Positions 6,290 to 6,419 of a stretch of DNA of 6,419 nt are shown here, one piece after another (position 1 is the first letter of the stretch; the number at the start of each line of letters is the position of its first letter). A program made the position numbers and the translations under genes. Location: NCBI GenBank assembly GCA_002352225.1, contig DEIA01000073.1, positions 1-6,419 on the forward strand, read 5' to 3'. The DNA comes from Flammeovirgaceae bacterium UBA2786. GTDB lineage: Bacteria > Bacteroidota > Bacteroidia > Cytophagales > Cyclobacteriaceae. The notes beneath the pieces are model-generated. The model had not been told where the DNA came from. It ran no database searches and worked only from the letters and a program-made list of their open reading frames with translations.

Positions 6290-6419
6290 TTATTCAGCCT
6301 TTTTGCGGGTTGGTTTTTTTGGTTTGGCTTCCGCTACAGGTGCCGTAGTTTTCTTAGATGTGGCACGCTTAAGACGGGCTTTAATTTTTTTCCGGTTGCG
6401 TGTAACCCCGAACGAACCT
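6290..6419 (-). CDS. C-terminal part of a small, very basic protein, probable 30S ribosomal protein THX (bS31-like)
   Basis: The frame is open from the window edge to a TAA stop at 6292-6290 and gives 42 residues; the N-terminus lies outside. Sixteen of the 42 residues are Lys or Arg. The visible part starts GSFGVTRNRKKIKARLKR and continues into a Lys/Ala/Pro-rich tail ending KKPTRKKAE. The GS(F/Y)G..R.RKK pattern resembles the end of the small ribosomal protein THX (S31), a peptide bound to the 30S head in Thermus and found in many Bacteroidota. The tail here runs about 25 residues beyond the THX-like core. This assignment is inferred from a short match. A histone-like or other basic nucleic-acid-binding protein with a Lys-rich tail is the main alternative. 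The stop lies three bases before the trp leader peptide start, and no terminator separates them, so this gene and the trp leader are probably on one transcript. Confidence 0.6.
   Translation of the reverse strand, partial: GSFGVTRNRKKIKARLKRATSKKTTAPVAEAKPKKPTRKKAE

Noticed and set aside
1..6419. Search for a previously unknown system (mobile element, CRISPR, toxin-antitoxin, defence genes)
   Set aside because: All of the window except the leader and the upstream 3' end is occupied by seven tightly packed, intact trp genes. No inverted-repeat ends, repeat arrays or foreign-looking genes are visible.

Overview
The window is the tryptophan biosynthetic operon of what looks like a member of the Bacteroidota, most plausibly a Cytophagales-type organism. 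I infer this from the unfused gene order trpE-trpG-trpD-trpC-trpF-trpB-trpA, the near absence of Shine-Dalgarno sequences ahead of very tightly packed genes, the style of the proteins, and an upstream gene resembling the small ribosomal protein THX. Genus-level placement cannot be made from the sequence alone. Every gene lies on the minus strand, so the operon reads from high to low coordinates.

Layout in transcription order. Positions 6419-6290 hold the 3' end of a very basic small protein (probable THX/bS31-like). Only three bases after its stop comes an 18-codon leader peptide, trpL (6286-6230), with four Trp codons, three of them consecutive. A GC-rich intrinsic terminator follows (6200-6166), and a competing antiterminator (6233-6184) can be drawn. 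Together these make a classical ribosome-mediated trp attenuator. The structural genes follow: trpE (6152-4764), trpG (4758-4183), trpD (4176-3193), trpC (3191-2388), trpF (2391-1747), trpB (1741-560) and trpA (542 to the window edge, truncated). Gaps between structural genes are 17 bases or fewer, and trpC and trpF overlap by 4 bases.

Together the genes encode the whole chorismate-to-tryptophan pathway. TrpE/TrpG make anthranilate, TrpD adds phosphoribose, TrpF isomerises, TrpC closes the indole ring, and TrpA/TrpB release indole and condense it with serine. All catalytic motifs I looked for are present in the complete genes, and nothing is frameshifted. TrpE keeps the LLES motif linked to feedback inhibition by tryptophan, so both enzyme activity and transcription appear to be controlled by the end product.

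The enzymes are ordinary. The most interesting part is the leader, which is not apparent from long-ORF annotation. It is a complete attenuator placed directly behind an unrelated gene with no recognisable promoter between them. I see no mobile element, CRISPR array, RNA gene or unknown defence-type system, and no stretch over 300 bases lacks a gene.
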